This document shows positions 42,720 to 53,606 of a stretch of 64,000 nucleotides of DNA, one piece after another; within the stretch, counting starts at the first letter, position 1; each line of letters begins with the position of its first letter. The DNA is taken from assembly GCA_016584305.1 (NCBI GenBank), contig JACEEZ010018874.1, positions 49,913 to 113,912 of the forward strand, written 5' to 3'. Below the pieces are notes generated by a model. The model was given only the letters and a program-made list of their open reading frames with translations, had not been told where the DNA came from and searched no databases. The stretch is from Chionoecetes opilio. Its lineage: Eukaryota; Arthropoda; Malacostraca; Decapoda; Majidae. A program made the position numbers and the translations under genes.

Positions 42720-43309
42720 CGAACCATTGGCCCAGGAATGGGGGTGAACCCACGTGTGAATAGCCTGCGGAGCAGGGAGGAATAAAGAAGGACAGACCAC
42801 GCCAAGGCGGGTGGACATGGGAGTCTTCTCCCCGCCTCACAGGATTACCGTGACAGCTGTGGCTGTGGCTCGCATACCCACCCTGAAAAGGCCGCGTCTT
42901 CCCTCTTCTGGGGAAGGGGGACGAGGTGGGCCAGTGGCCCTGTTGGGCAGGCGTGGCCTTCTAGCTCAGTGCGGCGACTGGTGGGGGTGGGGTCGAGGCC
43001 TCAAAGGGCGGCGACTGTGGTTTGGGGTCTAGCTCAAAGGGCGGCGCCCTTTTAGAGACTAACATTGTGTTGTGTACTTGGAGAGACAGTGGGTCAGTGG
43101 TGCGTGTAGGGAATACACGCCGGTGTTGGGTTGGGACGACGAGTGTGGGAGAGACAGTGACTCAGTGGCGGCGGTGTAGGGTAATACACGCCGGTGTTTT
43201 GGGTTTGGGTCGAACGAGTGTTGGGAGAGACAGTGACCAGTGGCGTGGCGGCAGAAGGCGGCGCCCTGTGTGGGACGTTATTGTATACATTGTGTTGGGG
43301 TCGCGTTGC

Positions 43310-44057
43310 AGCGTGCCCCGACACGGCTTAACAGTGGGGGCGAGCCAGTGTTGTGGGGTGTAACAGTGTGTTTGGGGGACTGCGTGTGTGCTCAGACAGG
43401 TAGACAGTGGGGCGAGGCCAGTGTTGTGGTGTACAGTTGGTGTTGGGACGGCGTGTGCTCCCAGACACGGCTTAACAGTGGGGTCGAGCCATGTTGTGGT
43501 GTACATGTGTTTTGGGGACGGCGTGTAGCTCCCCATACACGGCTAGACAGTGGGCGAGCCAGTGTTTGTGGTGTACACAGTTTGTGTTTGAGGGACTGCG
43601 TGTAGTGCCCAACACGGCTAGACGTGGGGGCGAGCCAGTGTTGTGCTGTACAGTGTGTTGGGGACGGCCGTGTAGTGCTCAGACACGGCTTAACATTGGT
43701 GCGACCAGTGTTGTGGTGTACAGTGTGTTGGGGACGGCGTGTAGTTGCCCAGACACGGCTTAACAGTGGGGGCGAGCCAGTGTTGTGGTGTACAGTGTAT
43801 TGGGGACTGCGTGTAGCTCCCAGACACGGCTAGACAGTGGGGGCGAGCCAGTGTTGTGGTGTACAGTGTGTTGGGGACTGCGTGTAGCTCCCAGACACGG
43901 CTTAACAGTGGGGGCGAGCCAGTGTTGTGGTGTACAGTGTGTTGGGGACGGCGTGTAGCTCCCAGACACGGCTAGACAGTGGGGGCGAGCCAGTGTTGTG
44001 GTGTACAGTGTGTTGGGGACGGCGTGTAGTGCCCAGACATGGCTTAACAGTGGGGGC
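43310..44057 (-). repeat. 71-bp satellite array C
   Basis: About 10 units in the opposite orientation to arrays A and B, part of the inverted duplication. Confidence 0.9.
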
Positions 44058-44304
44058 TGTAAGGAGCGTTGGCTTGTTACGCTCGCCAACTGCTCCGAGG
44101 CTTCAGAGTCGGCGGTACGGCTCAACAGAGTCGACAGCGGGCCTGCCATGTTACCGAGTGGAGGTTCCTGCCCAGCCGTCACCCTAGCCAGCCACACTAC
44201 CTACACCACCAACTCGTATACCTGCACTTCAATTTGCACTTGTAAATATTCGTATTACACAAGTAAAGTTTGCCCCTACGTGCTGTTTACGTGACCTTAT
44301 ACCA
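44058..44304 (+). repeat. Third copy of the Gypsy LTR
   Basis: A complete 247-bp LTR, nearly identical to 37848-38094 and joined to the satellite at the same position (GGGGC before TGTAAGG). It is followed by the same primer-binding site (44305 onward). Confidence 0.9.
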
Positions 44305-44351
44305 TGGCGCAGTGACTACAGGAGCAGCGTATAGTTGGTACCACGCCAAGA

Positions 44352-44822
44352 TGCGGAGGACTAGGAGTCAAGCCGAGCGCCCGAGGACCAGCCGTCAGCG
44401 GAGTTGTTTACGGCGCAGGTTGTGGACAAGCTTTCTTCGTTGTTGGAGATGCAGCAAGCACATGCCACAGAAGATCGCCGTGTGATGCAGGAGCTTCTGT
44501 CACGTGTGTTGGCAGCCCGGGATGGTGCGAGTGGCGGAGTGGCTGATGTGGGGACGCCGATACCCGCACCGCGTCACCACGTTAGCCGCCCCCAAGCCCA
44601 GGCACCACACAAGCTTTCTCCCAACGTTTCCCAGCGTGAGTACAAGGTGTGGCGCAGTGCATGGGCGGACTATGAGGAACTGTTGCAGCTTTGGGAGCAG
44701 CCCGTACGGATCCGCAGACTTCGGCACCACCTCCGTACAGATGCCTCACCCCTGAATGCGCGCAGTGGCGGCAAGGTGGCATTGCTGAAGACCAGCGCGA
44801 ACGTTGCCAGCTGAAGGGGTTC
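44352..44822 (+). pseudogene. Gypsy gag 5' fragment (second copy)
   Basis: From ATGCGGAGGACTAGG the text follows gag of the main element through VVDKLSSLLEMQQAHATEDR and YKVWRSAWADYEELLQLWEQ (44404-44814). Indels change the frame twice, and it ends at a single N. The rest of the element is absent. Confidence 0.8.
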
Positions 44823-44823
44823 N
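44823..44823. other. Single ambiguous base at an abrupt junction
   Basis: One N where the Gypsy copy stops and unrelated LINE sequence begins. It marks a likely assembly join. Confidence 0.8.
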
Positions 44824-44872
44824 TATATGTCCCTTCTTGTATTAACCGCTAATTCTCATGTCCGCCATACGT

Positions 44873-45225
44873 TTACTGTTCTTTGTTTACCAATCCTGCC
44901 TTGAACCTTAAATAAATGTTTCTTTTTACTCCAATGTTGTGTTTTAACTTGGTGGTCATCCATTTTGGATCACTCTTTCTGGACCTTATTTCCCTATAAG
45001 AAATATTTCTTTTCTGTCCGTCAATTATATTCCTTACAAATGAGGTATAATCCTCCTCGGCTCCGACCTCACTTCCCCTTCTAACCTCTCTAATTACCTC
45101 CTCAGCCCTGACCTCACTTCCCTGTCTAACCGCTCTAATTATCTCCTCAGCCTCGACCTCACTACCATATCTGACCGCGCCAATTACCTCCAGGTGCCTT
45201 CCTAATCCTTCATAATTAATGTAGC
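44873..45225 (-). mobile_element. CR1-like LINE fragment upstream of the reverse transcriptase
   Basis: The minus strand reads SDPKWMTTKLKHNIGVKRNI then YLRFKAG, like the linker between endonuclease and reverse transcriptase in CR1-type ORF2 (PKW....L..LI..KR..Y..Y). Upstream is a roughly 18-residue repeat (IRAVRQGSEVRAEEVIREVR) from a 51-57-bp tandem unit at 45040-45200. Confidence 0.6.
45040..45200. repeat. Short tandem repeat, about three units
   Basis: Units of CTCCTCAGCCCTGACCTCAC then TTCCCTGTCTAACCGCTCTA with small differences, in frame with the LINE fragment. Confidence 0.7.
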
Positions 45226-45911
45226 TCCCAGACACGGCTTAACAGTGGGGGTGAGCCAGTGTTGTGGTGTACAGTGTGTTGGGGACGGCGTGTAGTGCCC
45301 AGACACGGCTTAACAGTGGGGGCGAGCCAGTGTTGTGGTGTACAGTGTTTTGGGGACGGCGTGTAGCTCCTAGACACGGCTAGACAGTGGGGGCGAGCCA
45401 GTGTTGTGGTGTACAGTGTGTTGGGGACTGCGTGCAGTGCCCAGACACGGCTAGACAGTGGGGGCGAGCTAGTGTTGTGGTGTACAGTGTGTTGGGGACG
45501 GCGTGTAGTGCCCAGACACGGCTTAACAGTGGGGGCGAGCCAGTGTTGTGGTGTACAGTGTGTTGGGGACGGCGTGTAGCTCCCAGACACGGCTTAACAG
45601 TGGGGGCGAGCCAGTGTTGTGGTGTACAGTGTGTTGGGGACTGCGTGTAGTGCCCAGACACGGCTAGACAGTGGGGGCGAGCCAGTGTTGTGGTGTACAG
45701 TGTGTTGGGGACGGCGTGTAGCTCCCAGACAAGGCTAGACAGTGGGGGCGAGCCAGTGTTGTGGTGTACAGTGTGTTGGGGACGGCGTGTAGTGCCCAGA
45801 CACGGCTAGACAGTGGGGGCGAGCCAGTGTTGTGGTGTACCGTGTGTTGGGGACTGCGTGTAGCTCCCAGACACGGCTAGACAGTGGGGGCGAGCCAGTG
45901 TTGTAGTGTAC
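45226..45911 (-). repeat. 71-bp satellite array D
   Basis: Clean units of ACAGTGTGTTGGGGACGGCG... in the minus orientation. Read-through frames (for example 45216-45590) exist because the unit lacks stops in some frames, not because it codes. Confidence 0.92.
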
Positions 45912-46483
45912 ATGTACCTTATTTCTTTGTACACTTCTTACCGTTTGTAGTTCTGTATTGTTCTTGGTGCCGTGAATTGACTCAGGACCTTGTAATTGCT
46001 TGTTCAATATTCTTACATTGTTGGGACAGGAAATACACACAACTCCAGTTCTGGTATATTATTCACAGTCTTAGTCTAGCGTACACAAGGACGTACAATG
46101 AGTACAGACACGAAATATGACTGGTCAGTTCTAAGGTCAACTCCTCACTGACTCCTAGATGTCTGGTGGCTACCAAAAACACTTTTGGTCAAGACGGTAC
46201 AATATGAAAAATATCAAAGACACAGGTGGCGTGTCGCTGTAGAACAAAGGGATTTAAGTTTAAGGTGCTAAGAGAGAGAGAGAGAGTAATTGGAGAGTAA
46301 ATTAGAGACATATACCTTAGGGACTTCAGACCTGACATACAGCTGAATAGTCGGACCAGTTCAAAGAATATTGGAAGGAAGGTGCGAGAGAAGAAATACG
46401 AGAGAGGAATTAGGAGACATATATGAGAGAGAGAGTAATTGGATACATGGGAGAGAGAGAAGTAATTGGAGACAGTACATACA
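45912..46483. other. Non-satellite insert within the array
   Basis: About 570 bp of unrelated sequence with short GAGAGA runs near 46270 and 46430. No repeat family, ORF or target duplication recognised. Confidence 0.6.
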
Positions 46484-47759
46484 GTGTGTTGGGGACGGCG
46501 TGTAGTGCCCAGACACGGCTAGACAGTGGGGGCGAGCCAGTGTTGTTGTGTACAGTGTGTTGGGGACTGCGTGTAGTGCCCAGACACGGCTAGACAGTGG
46601 GGGCGAGCCAGTGTTGTGGTGTACAGTGTGTTGGGGACGGCGTGTAGTGCCCAGACACGGCTTAACAGTGGGGGCGAGCCAGTGTTGTGGTGTACAGTGT
46701 GTTGGGGACTGCGTGTAGTGCCCAGACACGGCTTAACAGTGGGGGCGAGCCAGTATTGTGGTGTACAGTGTGTTGGGGACTGCGTGTAGTGCCCAGACAC
46801 GGCTTAACAGTAGGGGCGAGCCAGTGTTGTGGTGTGCAGTGTTTTGGGGACGGCGTGTAGTGCCCAGACACGGCTAGACAGTGGGGGCGAACCATTGTTG
46901 TGGTGTACAGTGTGTTGGGGACGGCGTGTAGTGCCCAGACACGGCTAGACAGTGGGGGCGAGCCATTGTTGTGGTGTACAGTGTGTTGGGGACGGCGTGT
47001 AGTGCCCAGAGACGGCTTAACAGTGGGGGCGAGCCAGTGTTGTGGTGTACAGTGTGTTGGGGACGGCGTGTAGTGCCCAGACACGGCTAGACAGTGGGGG
47101 CGAGCCAGTGTTGTGGTGTACAGTGTGTTGGGGACTGCGTGTAGTGCCCAGACACGGCTAGACAGTGGGGGCGAGCCAGTGTTGTGGTGTACAGTGTGTT
47201 GGGGACGGCGTGTAGCTCCCAGACACGGCTAGACAGTGGGGGCGAGCCAGTGTTGTGGTGTACAGTGTGTTGGGGACGGCGTGTAGTGCCCAGACACGGC
47301 TAGACAGTGGGGGCGAGCCAGTGTTGTGGTGTACAGTGTGTTGGGGACGGCGTGTAGTGCCCAGACACGGCTTAACAGTGGGGGCGAGCCAGTGTTGTGG
47401 TGTACAGTGTGTTGGGGACTGCGTGTAGTGCCCAGACACGGCTTAACAGTGGGGCGAGCCAGTGTTGTGGTGTACAGTGTGTTGGGGACTGCGTGTAGTG
47501 CCCAGACACGGCTTAACAGTGGGGGCGAGCCAGTGTTGTGGTGTACAGTGTTTTGGGGACGGCGTGTAGTGCCCAGACACGGCTAGACAGTGGGGGCGAG
47601 CCATTGTTGTGGTGTACAGTGTGTTGGGGACGGCGTGTAGTGCCCAGACACGGCTAGACAGTGGGGGCGAGCCATTGTTGTGGTGTACAGTGTGTTGGGG
47701 ACGGCGTGTAGTGCCCAGAGACAGCTTAACAGTGGGGACGAGCCAGTGTTGTGGTGTAC
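46484..47759 (-). repeat. 71-bp satellite array E
   Basis: About 18 units. A GAGCCATTG variant with a TTTTGGGG partner recurs as a short multi-unit block (46.83-47.03 and 47.55-47.75 kb), evidence of higher-order duplication. Confidence 0.92.
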
Positions 47760-48998
47760 ATAAGAACATAAGAACATAAGAAAATAAGGAAGCTACAAGA
47801 GGCCGCGAGGCCTACAGGTGGTAGTTCCTGTCACCTAACACTACCTACATCCACCTTTCATCCCCATCCATGAACCTATCCAGCTCCCCTTTAAAGCTCC
47901 CTAATGACTCCGCACTAACTACCTGTCTACTGAGACCATTCCACTCATTCACCACCCTATTTGTGAACCAGTTTTTCCCTATTTCCTTTCTAAATCTACG
48001 CTTTTCCAGCTTGAATCCGTGACTTCTTGTTCTACCCTGGTTAAAAGCCGTAAGAACTTTTCCTACCTCTCCTTTATTAAAACCCTTTATCCACTTAAAA
48101 ACTTCTATCAGATCGCCCCTTACTCTGCGTCTCTCGAGTGAGTGTAATTTTAATAACTTCAATCTCCTCTCATAACTAAAGTTACGCATCCCTTGTATCA
48201 TTTTGGTCATCCTTCTCTGCACTTTTTCTAACAACACTATATCCATCCTGTAATATGGAGACCAAAACTGAACTGCATAGTCTAGGTGAGGCCTGACTAG
48301 AGCCAGATAAAGCTTTAGAATAACTTCCGCACTTCTACTTTTAACACTTCTGGTAATGAATCCTAATACTCTATTAGCTCTATTTCTGGCCTCAATACAT
48401 TGTTTCCTAGGTCGGAGGTCTGGGCTCACCCTCGATCCAAGATCTTTTTCACCTTCTGATCTTTTCAGCGATACATTGCTTATGGTGTATCTATTACCAG
48501 GGTTTTTTCTACCAACATTCATAACGCTACATTTATCAATATTAAATTCCATCTGCCATCTGACTGCCCACTCGTTAAGTTTATCTAAGTCTCCCTGCAA
48601 TATGTTTACGTCAGACTGTGATCCAATAATCCTACCTAACTTAGTATCATCAGCAAACTTGCTGATATCACTGCTAATCCCACTATCCAAGTCGTTGATG
48701 TAAATCAAAAATAGTAATGGGCCCAAAACAGACCCTTGTGGAACTCCACTTGTCACCAGTCCCCATTCAGATTTGGAACCATTAATTGTAACCCTCTGTT
48801 GCCTATTACGTAGCCAAGCTCTGATCCAATGAAGAACCTTCCCATCTATACCATGAGCCCTAACCTTATTTAAGAGTCGCTCGTGTAGTACTTTGTCAAA
48901 TGCCTTACTAAAGTCCAGATATATTATATCATAATCCTTATCATTATCTGCCGTCTGATAAACTTTCCTATAAAAACTCAATAAATTGGTGAGACATG
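47759..48998 (-). mobile_element. CR1-like LINE (longest copy, 5'-truncated)
   Basis: Inserted in the satellite. The 3' tail on the minus strand is three units of the 8-mer TCTTATGT. CR1-clade elements are known for 8-bp microsatellite tails in place of poly(A). It carries a 378-codon reverse transcriptase frame with no interruption. The satellite resumes at 48998. Only a 3-base overlap (ACA) could serve as a target duplication. Confidence 0.88.
47845..48981 (-). CDS. CR1-like reverse transcriptase, C-terminal two thirds
   Basis: 378 codons, open throughout. Motifs: YDIIYLDFSKAFDKVLHERL at about residues 17-37 (catalytic Asp of motif A), GVPQGSVLGPLLFLIYINDL at about 79-98, FADDTKLG at about 108-115 (catalytic pair), then WQMEFNIDKCSVMNVG and the CR1/Jockey-type tail RRRVRGDLIEVFKWIKGFNK and FTNRVVNEWNGLSRQVVSAE. 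The endonuclease and the first reverse transcriptase blocks are missing, so it cannot retrotranspose by itself. The intact frame makes this the youngest copy in the window. Confidence 0.88.
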   Translation of the reverse strand: MSFYRKVYQTADNDKDYDIIYLDFSKAFDKVLHERLLNKVRAHGIDGKVLHWIRAWLRNRQQRVTINGSKSEWGLVTSGVPQGSVLGPLLFLIYINDLDSGISSDISKFADDTKLGRIIGSQSDVNILQGDLDKLNEWAVRWQMEFNIDKCSVMNVGRKNPGNRYTISNVSLKRSEGEKDLGSRVSPDLRPRKQCIEARNRANRVLGFITRSVKSRSAEVILKLYLALVRPHLDYAVQFWSPYYRMDIVLLEKVQRRMTKMIQGMRNFSYERRLKLLKLHSLERRRVRGDLIEVFKWIKGFNKGEVGKVLTAFNQGRTRSHGFKLEKRRFRKEIGKNWFTNRVVNEWNGLSRQVVSAESLGSFKGELDRFMDGDERWM

Positions 48999-51900
48999 AC
49001 AGTGTGTTGGGGACGGCGTGTAGTGCCCAGACACAGCTAGACAGTGGGGGCGAGCCAGTGTTGTGGTGTACAGTGTGTTGGGGACTGCGTGTAGTGCCCA
49101 GACACGGCTAGACAGTGGGGACGAGCCAGTGTTGTGGTGTACAGTGTGTTGGGGACGGCGTGTAGTGCCCAGACACGGCTAGTCAGTGGGGGCGAGCCAG
49201 TGTTGTGGTGTACAGTGTGTTGGGGACTGCGTGTAGTGCCCAGACACGGCTAGACAGTGGGGGCGAGCCAGTGTTGTGGTGTACAGTGTGTTGGGGACTG
49301 CGTGTAGTGCCCAGACACGGCTTAACAGTGGGGGCGAGCCAGTGTTGTGGTGTACAGTGTGTTGGGGACTGCGTGTAGTGCCCAGACACGGCTCAACAGT
49401 AGGGGCGAGCCAGTGTTGTGGTGTACAGTGTTTTGGGGACGGCGTGTAGTGCCCAGACACGGCTAGACAGTGGGGGCGAGCCATTGTTGTGGTGTACAGT
49501 GTGTTGGGGACGGCGTGTAGTGCCCAGACGCGGCTAGACAGTGGGGGCGAGCCATTGTCGTGGTGTACAGTGTGTTGGGGACGGCGTGTAGTGCCCAGAG
49601 ACGGCTTAACAGTGGGGGCGAGCCAGTGTTTTGGTGTACAGTGTGTTGGGGACGGCGTGTAGTGCCCAGACACGGCTAGACAGTGGGGGCGAGCCAGTGT
49701 TGTGGTGTACAGTGTGTTGGGGACTGCGTGTAGTGCCCAGACACGGCTAGACAGTGGGGGCGAGCCAGTGTTGTGGTGTACAGTGTGTTGGGGACGGCGT
49801 GTAGTGCCCAGATACGGCTAGACAGTGGGGGCGAGCCAGTGTTGTGGTGTACAGTGTGTTGGGGATGGCGTGTAGTGCCCAGACACGGCTAGACAGTGGG
49901 GCGAGCCAGTGTTGTGGTGTACAGTGTGTTGGGGACTGCGTGTAGTGCCCAGACACGGCTAGACAGTGGGGGCGAGCCAGTGTTGTGGTGTACACAGTGT
50001 GTTGGGGACGGCGTGTTAGCTCCCAGACACGGCTAGACAGTGGGGCGAGCCAGTGTTGTGGTGTACAGTGCGTTGGGGACGGCGTGTTGTAGTGTCCAGA
50101 CACGGCTTAACAGTGGGGGCGAGCCAGTGTTGTGGTGTACAGTGTGTTGGGGACTGCGTGTAGTGCTCAGACACGGCTTAACAGTGGGGGCGAGCCAGTG
50201 TTGTGGTGTACACAGTGTGTTGGGGACGGCGTGTAGCTCCCAGACACGGCTAGACAGTGGGGGCGAGCCAGTGTTGTGGTGTACAGTGCGTTGGGGACGG
50301 CGTGTAGTGCCCAGACACGGCTTAACAGTGGGGGCGAGCCAGTGTTGTGGTGTACAGTGTGTTGGGGACTGCGTGTAGTGCCCAGACACGGCTAGACAGT
50401 GGGGGCGAGCCAGTGTTGTGGTGTACAGTGTGTGGGGACGGCGTGTAGCTCCCAGATACGGCTAGACAGTGGGGGCGAGCCAGTGTTGTGGTGTACAGTG
50501 TGTGGGGACGTCGTGTAGCTCCAGACACGGCTAGACAGTGGGGGCGAGCCAGTGTTATGGTGTACAGTGTGTTGGGGACTGCGTGTAGTGCCCAGACACG
50601 GCTAGACAGTGGGGGCGAGCAGTGTTGTGGTGTACAGTGTGTTGGGGACTGCGTGTAGTGCCCAGACACGGCTAGACAGTGGGGGTGAGCCAGTGTTGTG
50701 GTGTACATTGTGTTGGGGACGGCGTGTAGTGCCCAGGCACGGCTAGACAGTGGGGGCGAGCCAGTGTTGTGGTGTACAGTGTGTTGGGGACGGCGTGTAG
50801 CTCCCAGACACGGCTTAACAGTGGGGGCGAGCCAGTGTTGTGGTGTACAGTGTGTTGGGGACGGAGTGTAGTGCCCAGACAAGGCTAGACAGTGGGGGCG
50901 AGCCAGTGTTGTGGTGTACAGTGTGTTGGGGATTGCGTTGTAGTGCCCAGACACGGCTAGACAGTGGGGGCGAGCCAGTGTTGTGGTGTACAGTGTTTTT
51001 GGGACGGCGTTGTAGTGCCCAGACACGGCTAGACAGTGGGGGCGAGCCAGTGTTGTGGTGTACAGTGTGTTGGGGTCGGCGTGTAGTGCCCAGACACGGC
51101 TTAAACAGTGGGGGCGAGCCAGGTTGTGGTGTACAGTGTGTTGGGGACTGCGTGTAGTGCCCAGACACGGCTAGACAGTGGGGGCGAGCCAGTGTTGTGG
51201 TGTACAGTGTGTTGGGGTCGGCGTGTAGTGCCCAGACACGGCTTAAACAGTGGGGGCGAGCCAGTTTTGTGGTGTACAGTGTGTTGGGGACTGCGTGTAG
51301 TGCCCAGACACGGCTTAACAGTGGGGCGAGCCAGTGTTGTGGTGTACAGTGTGTTGGGGACTGCGTGTATTGGCCAGACACGGCTTAACAGTGGGGGCGA
51401 GCCAGTGTTGTGGTGTACCGTGTGTTGGGGACGGCGTGTAGTGCCCAGACACGGCTAGACAGTGGGAGCGAGCCAGTGTTGTGGTGTACAGTGTGTTGGG
51501 GACGGCGTGTAGCGCCCAGACACGGCTTAACAGTGGGGGCGAGCCAGTGTTGTGGTGTACAGTGTGTTGGGGACGGCGTGTAGTGCCCAGACACGGCTTA
51601 ACAGTGGGGGCGAGCCAGTGTTGTGGTGTACAGTGTGTTGGGGTCGGCGTGTAGTGCCCAGACACGGCTTAACAGTGGGGGCGAGCCAGTGTTGTGGTGC
51701 ACAGTGTGTTGGGGACGGCGTGTAGTGCCCAGACACGGCTTAACAGTGGGGGCGAGCCAGTGTTGTGGTGTACAGTGTGTTGGGGACTGCGTGTAGTGCC
51801 CAGACACGGCTAGACAGTGGGGGCGAGCCATTGTCGTGGTGTACAGTGTGTTGGGGACGGCGTGTAGTGCCCAGAGACGGCTTAACAGTGGGGGCGAGCC

Positions 51901-52553
51901 AGTGTTTTGGTGTACAGTGTGTTGGGGACGGCGTGTAGTGCCCAGACACGGCTAGACAGTGGGGGCGAGCCAGTGTTGTGGTGTACAGTTGTGTTGGGGA
52001 CTGCGTGTAGTGCCCAGACACGGCTAGACAGTGGGGGCGAGCCAGTGTTGTGGTGTACAGTGTGTTGGGGACGGCGTGTAGTGCCCAGATACGGCTAGAC
52101 AGTGGGGGCGAGCCAGTGTTGTGGTGTACAGTGTGTTGGGGACGGCGTGTAGCTCCCAGACACGGCTAGACAGTGGGGGCAAGCTAGTGTTGTGGTGTAC
52201 AGTGTGTTGGGGACGGCGTGTAGTGCCCAGACACGGCTTAACAGTGGGGGCGAGCCAGTGTTGTGGTGTACAGTGTGTTGGGGACGGCGTGTAGCTTCCA
52301 GACACGGCTAGACAGTGGGGGCGAGCCAGTGTTGTGGTGTACAGTGTGTTGGGGACTGCGTGTAGCTCCCAGACACGGCTAGACAGTGGGGGCAAGCCAG
52401 TGTTGTGATGTACACAGTGTGTTGGGGACTGCGTGTAGTGCCCAGACACGGCTAGACAGTGGGGCGAGCCAGTGTTGTTGTGTACAGTGTGTTGGGGACT
52501 GCGTGTAGTGCCCAGACACGGCCTAACAGTGGGGGCGAGCCAGTGTTGTGGTG
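48998..52553 (-). repeat. 71-bp satellite array F (largest)
   Basis: About 50 units. The period is 71 bp with occasional CA insertions (TGTACACAG) and single-base changes. Blocks such as the CCATTGT(C/T)G units at 49.47-49.57 kb recur at 51.82 kb. Ends at GTGGTGTTGTGG, where a different GC-rich minisatellite begins. Confidence 0.93.
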
Positions 52554-52940
52554 TTGTGGTGTTGCTGGCGTGGCAGTGTTGCCGCCATGGCAGTGGTGCC
52601 GCCGGCTGTGTGCGGGCGTGGCAGTATTGCCGCCATGGCAGTGTTGCAGGCGTGGCGGTGTTGCGGGCGTGACAGTGTTGCCGCCATGGCAGTGGTGCCG
52701 CCGGCTGTGTGCGGGCGTGGCAGTATTGCCGCCACGGCAGTGTTGCAGGCGTGGCGGTGTTGCGGGCGTGGCAGTGTTACCGCCATGGCAGTGGTGCCGC
52801 CGGCTGTGTGCGGGCGTGGCAGTGTTGCCGCCGGCTGTGTTGCGGGCGTGGCAGAGTTCCGCCATGGCTGTGTTACCGCCGCCGGCTGTTGCGGGAGTGG
52901 CAGTGTTGCCGCTTGGTAGTGTTGCAGCCTGGTGATGAGT
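52554..52940. repeat. GC-rich minisatellite with higher-order period
   Basis: Built from GTGGCAGTGTTGCCGCCATG and GTGCCGCCGGCTGTGTGCGG units; a block of roughly 100 bp recurs three times. It gives Ala/Val/Cys-rich frames on + and His/Arg/Ala-rich frames on minus; neither looks like a gene. Confidence 0.85.
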
Positions 52941-53045
52941 AATCAATCTCCAGGGCGGTGAGTAATCCACAGGGCGATGCGTAATCCACAGGGCGGTGAG
53001 TAATCCAGAGGGCGGTGAGTAATCCACAGGGCAGTGAGTAGCGAT
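52941..53045. repeat. Tandem GGGCGGTGAGTAATCCACA units
   Basis: About five 19-20-bp units. Confidence 0.85.
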
Positions 53046-53109
53046 AGTGGAGTAAGTTACTCTAACACCGCGGGGTTGAGGGGTAGGGTATTGACTGAAG
53101 ACGCGGGAA

Positions 53110-53370
53110 ACCACGCTGAGGGAGCAGGGGCCGCGCTGAATGCGTGTGAGGCCGTGCTGAGGACGCAGGAAGGCATTAGAGGTTGCAGAGGCCGCGCAGA
53201 ATGCGCATGAGGCCGCTGAGGACGCAGTAAGGCGTCAAGAGGGAGTAGAAGCCGCGCAGAGTGCGCATCAGGCCGGTGAAGACGCAGTAAGGCGTCTGAG
53301 GGGGGCAGGGGCCGCGCTGAACGCGCATAAGGCCGAGCGACGCAAGAAAGCATCAGAGGGGGGCACAGAT
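53110..53370. repeat. About 60-bp tandem repeat
   Basis: Four to five units of GCCGCGC(T/A)GAATGCGCATGAGG followed by CTGAGGACGCAGTAAGGCGTC. Frames on both strands are open but repetitive. It may be a repeat inside the gag region of the LTR element below. Confidence 0.8.
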
Positions 53371-53590
53371 GGTGCCAGGGTGGGAGGGGATAACCTTTAA
53401 GGTGGCAGCTACACTTAGTGTAGTTTCTCCTGGCCTATGGCTCAGCAAAGCGAACCCCATAATGGAGGCTAAGCTTTCTGCCTTAGGAGTGTTGGGACGA
53501 ATGGGTCTAGAGACGCAAGTCCTTCTACTAGGAGAATTGTGCTCTTATATAGCACATGTTACAGCCACCTAAAGACCATAGCTACACTCC
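53371..53590 (-). other. Possible gag leader of a minus-strand LTR element
   Basis: Minus-strand sequence directly after the candidate primer-binding site. Short open stretches only; no motif that settles it. Confidence 0.3.
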
Positions 53591-53606
53591 GGGGGTCACC
53601 AATTAT
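53588..53606 (-). promoter_or_regulatory. Candidate primer-binding site (tRNA-Trp-like)
   Basis: TTGGTGACCCCCGGAGTG on the minus strand resembles TGGTGACCCC sites complementary to tRNA-Trp, used by some Gypsy-type elements. Confidence 0.4.

Larger units (their letters stand above)
42720..44822 (-). repeat. Right arm of the inverted duplication
   Basis: An inverted match to 37330-39385, ending one base before a single N at 44823. From 42.8 to 43.7 kb it has many indels relative to the left arm; from 43.7 to 44.7 kb it is clean. Confidence 0.85.

Noticed and set aside
31122..52449. Many long ORFs such as SGHYTQSPTHCTPQHWLAPT-type and CCGVQCVGD-type frames on both strands
   Set aside because: They repeat with the 71-bp unit, occur in several frames at once and break wherever a unit has an indel. 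They are satellite read-through, not proteins.
45226..52553. Resemblance to a CRISPR array
   Set aside because: Units are contiguous with no unique spacers, the DNA is eukaryotic, and there are no cas genes.
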